DNA from: an uncultured Paracoccaceae bacterium
GTDB lineage: Bacteria > Pseudomonadota > Alphaproteobacteria > Rhodobacterales > Rhodobacteraceae
Length of the DNA stretch: 7,860 nucleotides
Direction of reading: 5' to 3'
Assembly (NCBI GenBank): GCA_937927885.1
Contig: CALEZJ010000241.1
Span: 1-7,860 of the forward strand
Position numbers and translations under genes: made by a program. A model generated the notes under the pieces. It was not told the origin of the DNA, ran no database searches, and worked only from the letters and a program-made list of their open reading frames with translations. Positions 6,182 through 7,860 of the stretch are shown piece after piece. The stretch's first letter is position 1. Each line of letters opens with the position of its first letter.

Positions 6182-7582
6182 TCAATAGCGGTAGTGCTCC
6201 GGCTTGAACGGGCCATCCGCCGCGACGCCGATATACTCGGCCTGCTCGGGCTTCAGCGTGGTCAGCTTGGCGCCGATCTTGGCCAGATGCAGCCGCGCGA
6301 CCTTTTCATCCAGATGCTTGGGCAGGATGTAGACGCCCGGCGCATACTCGCCCTGCCTGGTCCACAGTTCGATCTGCGCCAGCACCTGGTTGGTGAACGA
6401 AGCCGACATCACGAAACTGGGGTGCCCGGTGGCGTTGCCCAGGTTCAGCAGCCGCCCTTCGGACAACAGGATGATCCGCGCGCCCGAAGGCATCTCGATC
6501 ATGTCCACCTGGTCCTTGATGTTGACCCATTTGTGGTTCTTCAGCGCGGCGACCTGAATTTCGTTGTCGAAATGGCCGATGTTGCCGACGATGGCCATGT
6601 CCTTCATCGCGCGCATGTGCTCGATGCGGATGACGTCCTTGTTGCCGGTGGTGGTGATGAAGATGTCGGCGGTTTCGACCGCTTCCTCCAGCGTGACCAC
6701 CTCATAGCCGTCCATTGCCGCCTGAAGGGCGCAGATCGGGTCGATCTCGGTCACCTTTACCCGCGCCCCGGCGCCACGCAGGCTGGCGGCAGACCCCTTG
6801 CCCACATCGCCATAGCCGCAGACCACGGCGACCTTGCCGGCCATCATCGTGTCGGTGGCGCGGCGGATGCCGTCGACCAGGCTTTCCTTGCAGCCATACT
6901 TGTTGTCGAATTTCGACTTGGTGACGCTGTCGTTGACGTTGATCGCCGGGAAGGGCAGTTGTGCCTTCTTGTGCAGATCATAGAGACGCTTGACGCCGGT
7001 GGTCGTTTCCTCGGAGACGCCCTTGATGGCATGGCGCTGGCGCACGAACCAGCCGGGGCTGGCCTTCAGGCGCTTGCGGATCTGGGCAAACAGCGCCTCT
7101 TCCTCCTCGCTGGTCGGCACGGCGATCAGGTGTTCCTCGCCCTCTTCGACCCGCGCGCCCAAGAGGATGTACAGCGTCGCATCCCCGCCATCGTCGAGGA
7201 TCATGTTGCACATGCCCCCTTCACCGCCGAACTGAAAGATGCGGTCGGTATAGTCCCAGTATTCCACCAGCGTTTCGCCCTTGATGGCGAAAACCGGCGT
7301 CCCGCCGGCAGCGATCGCGGCGGCGGCGTGGTCCTGGGTCGAGAAGATGTTGCAGCTGGCCCAGCGCACATCGGCGCCCAGCGCCTTCAGGGTTTCGATC
7401 AGCACGGCGGTCTGCACCGTCATGTGCAGCGATCCGGCGATCTTGGCGCCCTTCAGCGGTTGCGACGGCCCGAATTCCTCGCGGCAGGCCATCAGCCCCG
7501 GCATTTCGGTTTCAGCGATGGTCAGTTCCTTGCGGCCAAAGGCGGCGAGGGAAATATCCTTGACGATGTAATCGGCGGTCAT
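6182..7582 (-). CDS. ahcY: S-adenosylhomocysteine hydrolase (adenosylhomocysteinase)
   Basis: AhcY splits S-adenosylhomocysteine to adenosine and homocysteine, relieving product inhibition of methyltransferases and feeding the activated-methyl cycle. The 466-residue protein is complete. Near the N terminus are [20 protein letters not shown] and [16 protein letters not shown]. Further on are the substrate-site DDGGD at 130-134, SEETTTG at 190-196, and [13 protein letters not shown] at 215-227, with Lys222 and Asp226 corresponding to the catalytic Lys/Asp pair. The NAD-binding loop CGYGDVGKG lies at 255-263, then GNIGHFD and the C-terminal KPEHYRY that completes the neighbouring subunit's NAD site. 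An insertion of about 40 residues near 143-183 ([12 protein letters not shown]...) is the one carried by many bacterial and plant enzymes but absent from mammalian ones. AGGAG lies 6 bases before the ATG at 7582. The 60-base leader does not show a recognisable SAH or SAM/SAH riboswitch core. Confidence 0.98.
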   Translation of the reverse strand: MTADYIVKDISLAAFGRKELTIAETEMPGLMACREEFGPSQPLKGAKIAGSLHMTVQTAVLIETLKALGADVRWASCNIFSTQDHAAAAIAAGGTPVFAIKGETLVEYWDYTDRIFQFGGEGGMCNMILDDGGDATLYILLGARVEEGEEHLIAVPTSEEEEALFAQIRKRLKASPGWFVRQRHAIKGVSEETTTGVKRLYDLHKKAQLPFPAINVNDSVTKSKFDNKYGCKESLVDGIRRATDTMMAGKVAVVCGYGDVGKGSAASLRGAGARVKVTEIDPICALQAAMDGYEVVTLEEAVETADIFITTTGNKDVIRIEHMRAMKDMAIVGNIGHFDNEIQVAALKNHKWVNIKDQVDMIEMPSGARIILLSEGRLLNLGNATGHPSFVMSASFTNQVLAQIELWTRQGEYAPGVYILPKHLDEKVARLHLAKIGAKLTTLKPEQAEYIGVAADGPFKPEHYRY

Positions 7583-7606
7583 CGGGCGCTCCTGTCTTTG
7601 GGGCGC

Positions 7607-7635
7607 CAGATAGCACTGACCCGGCCTTGCGGCAA
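7607..7635 (-). promoter_or_regulatory. candidate promoter for ahcY
   Basis: On the minus strand TTGCCG (complement of 7630-7635) and TATCTG (complement of 7607-7612) are 17 bases apart between the MFS stop and the ahcY start. Matches to the consensus hexamers are partial (4 of 6 and 3 of 6), but the spacing is ideal and the place is right for a gene that needs its own high expression. Confidence 0.3.
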
Positions 7636-7642
7636 TGGTGGC

Positions 7643-7860
7643 TCAGGCGCGCCGGTGCCGGGGCAGGAACACGACGGCCAGACCCAGCGCAGGCAGGAAG
7701 GCGCAAAGGTGATAGACATAGGCGATGCCCCGCGCATCGGCCAGCACGCCCAGCCCCGCCGCCCCCAGCCCGCCGACCCCGAACGACAGCCCGAAGAACA
7801 GACCCGCGATCAGGCCGACCCGGCCTGGCACCAGTTCCTGCGCAAAGACGAGGATGGCGG
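7643..7860 (-). CDS. MFS transporter, Fsr-like, C-terminal end (runs off right edge)
   Basis: The last 71 residues of an integral membrane transporter are present; the N-terminal part lies beyond the right edge. The visible segment begins AILVFAQELVPGRVGLIAGL and continues with FFGLSFGVGGLGAAGLGVLA, then DARGIAYVYHLCAFLPALGL and a cationic tail ending RHRRA. The AQELxPGRVGLxxGLFFG motif followed by a Gly-rich helix and an ADxxGI loop is the pattern of the last two helices in fosmidomycin-resistance (Fsr)-type major facilitator efflux pumps. These export small molecules across the inner membrane using the proton gradient; the true substrate here is unknown. It lies 60 bases upstream of ahcY on the same strand, with no terminator evident between them. 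Assignment to the MFS is solid and to the Fsr branch moderate. Confidence 0.78.
   Translation of the reverse strand, partial: AILVFAQELVPGRVGLIAGLFFGLSFGVGGLGAAGLGVLADARGIAYVYHLCAFLPALGLAVVFLPRHRRA

Noticed and set aside
7583..7642. SAH or SAM/SAH riboswitch upstream of ahcY
   Set aside because: The leader is only 60 bases and I cannot find the conserved core of either class as I know them; only a short generic stem is present.

Overview
The window is very GC-rich, densely coded DNA. The protein types and gene order (hemD next to a COG4223 mitofilin-like gene, tsaD followed by YciI and EVE genes, an alphaproteobacterial-type ahcY) suggest a chromosomal segment of an alphaproteobacterium, most likely Rhodobacterales (Rhodobacter/Paracoccus-like). 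This assignment rests on remembered family and synteny patterns, not on a database search. I see no insertion sequence, CRISPR array, tRNA or rRNA, and no gene-free stretch longer than about 110 bases.

Layout. (1) Positions 1-1313, minus strand: hemD (uroporphyrinogen-III synthase), then a membrane-anchored COG4223/mitofilin-like protein that runs off the left edge. (2) Positions 1394-4855, plus strand: a tight gene cluster divergent from hemD, made of tsaD (tRNA t6A synthesis), a YciI-like protein, an EVE-domain protein, and a 561-residue protein joining a PAPS-dependent sulfotransferase domain to a GT-D-fold (DUF1792-type) glycosyltransferase domain. Junctions are 11 bases, a 1-base overlap and a 4-base ATGA overlap, so the four genes probably share one transcript. 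(3) Positions 4940-6109, plus strand: a small DUF1761 membrane protein and a GNAT acetyltransferase with an unexplained N-terminal extension of about 70 residues. (4) Positions 6182-7860, minus strand: ahcY (S-adenosylhomocysteine hydrolase), preceded by the C-terminal end of an MFS efflux transporter resembling the fosmidomycin-resistance (Fsr) family. A bulged hairpin separates the convergent GNAT and ahcY genes.

Most of the window is housekeeping: heme synthesis, tRNA modification and the activated-methyl cycle. The striking element is the sulfotransferase/GT-D fusion. Both domains keep their recognisable catalytic motifs and are joined by a helical, probably coiled-coil linker. This suggests one polypeptide that both adds a sugar and sulfates a glycan, in an operon otherwise devoted to RNA modification and small-molecule genes. 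That role is inference. The domain calls rest on motifs visible in the translation.
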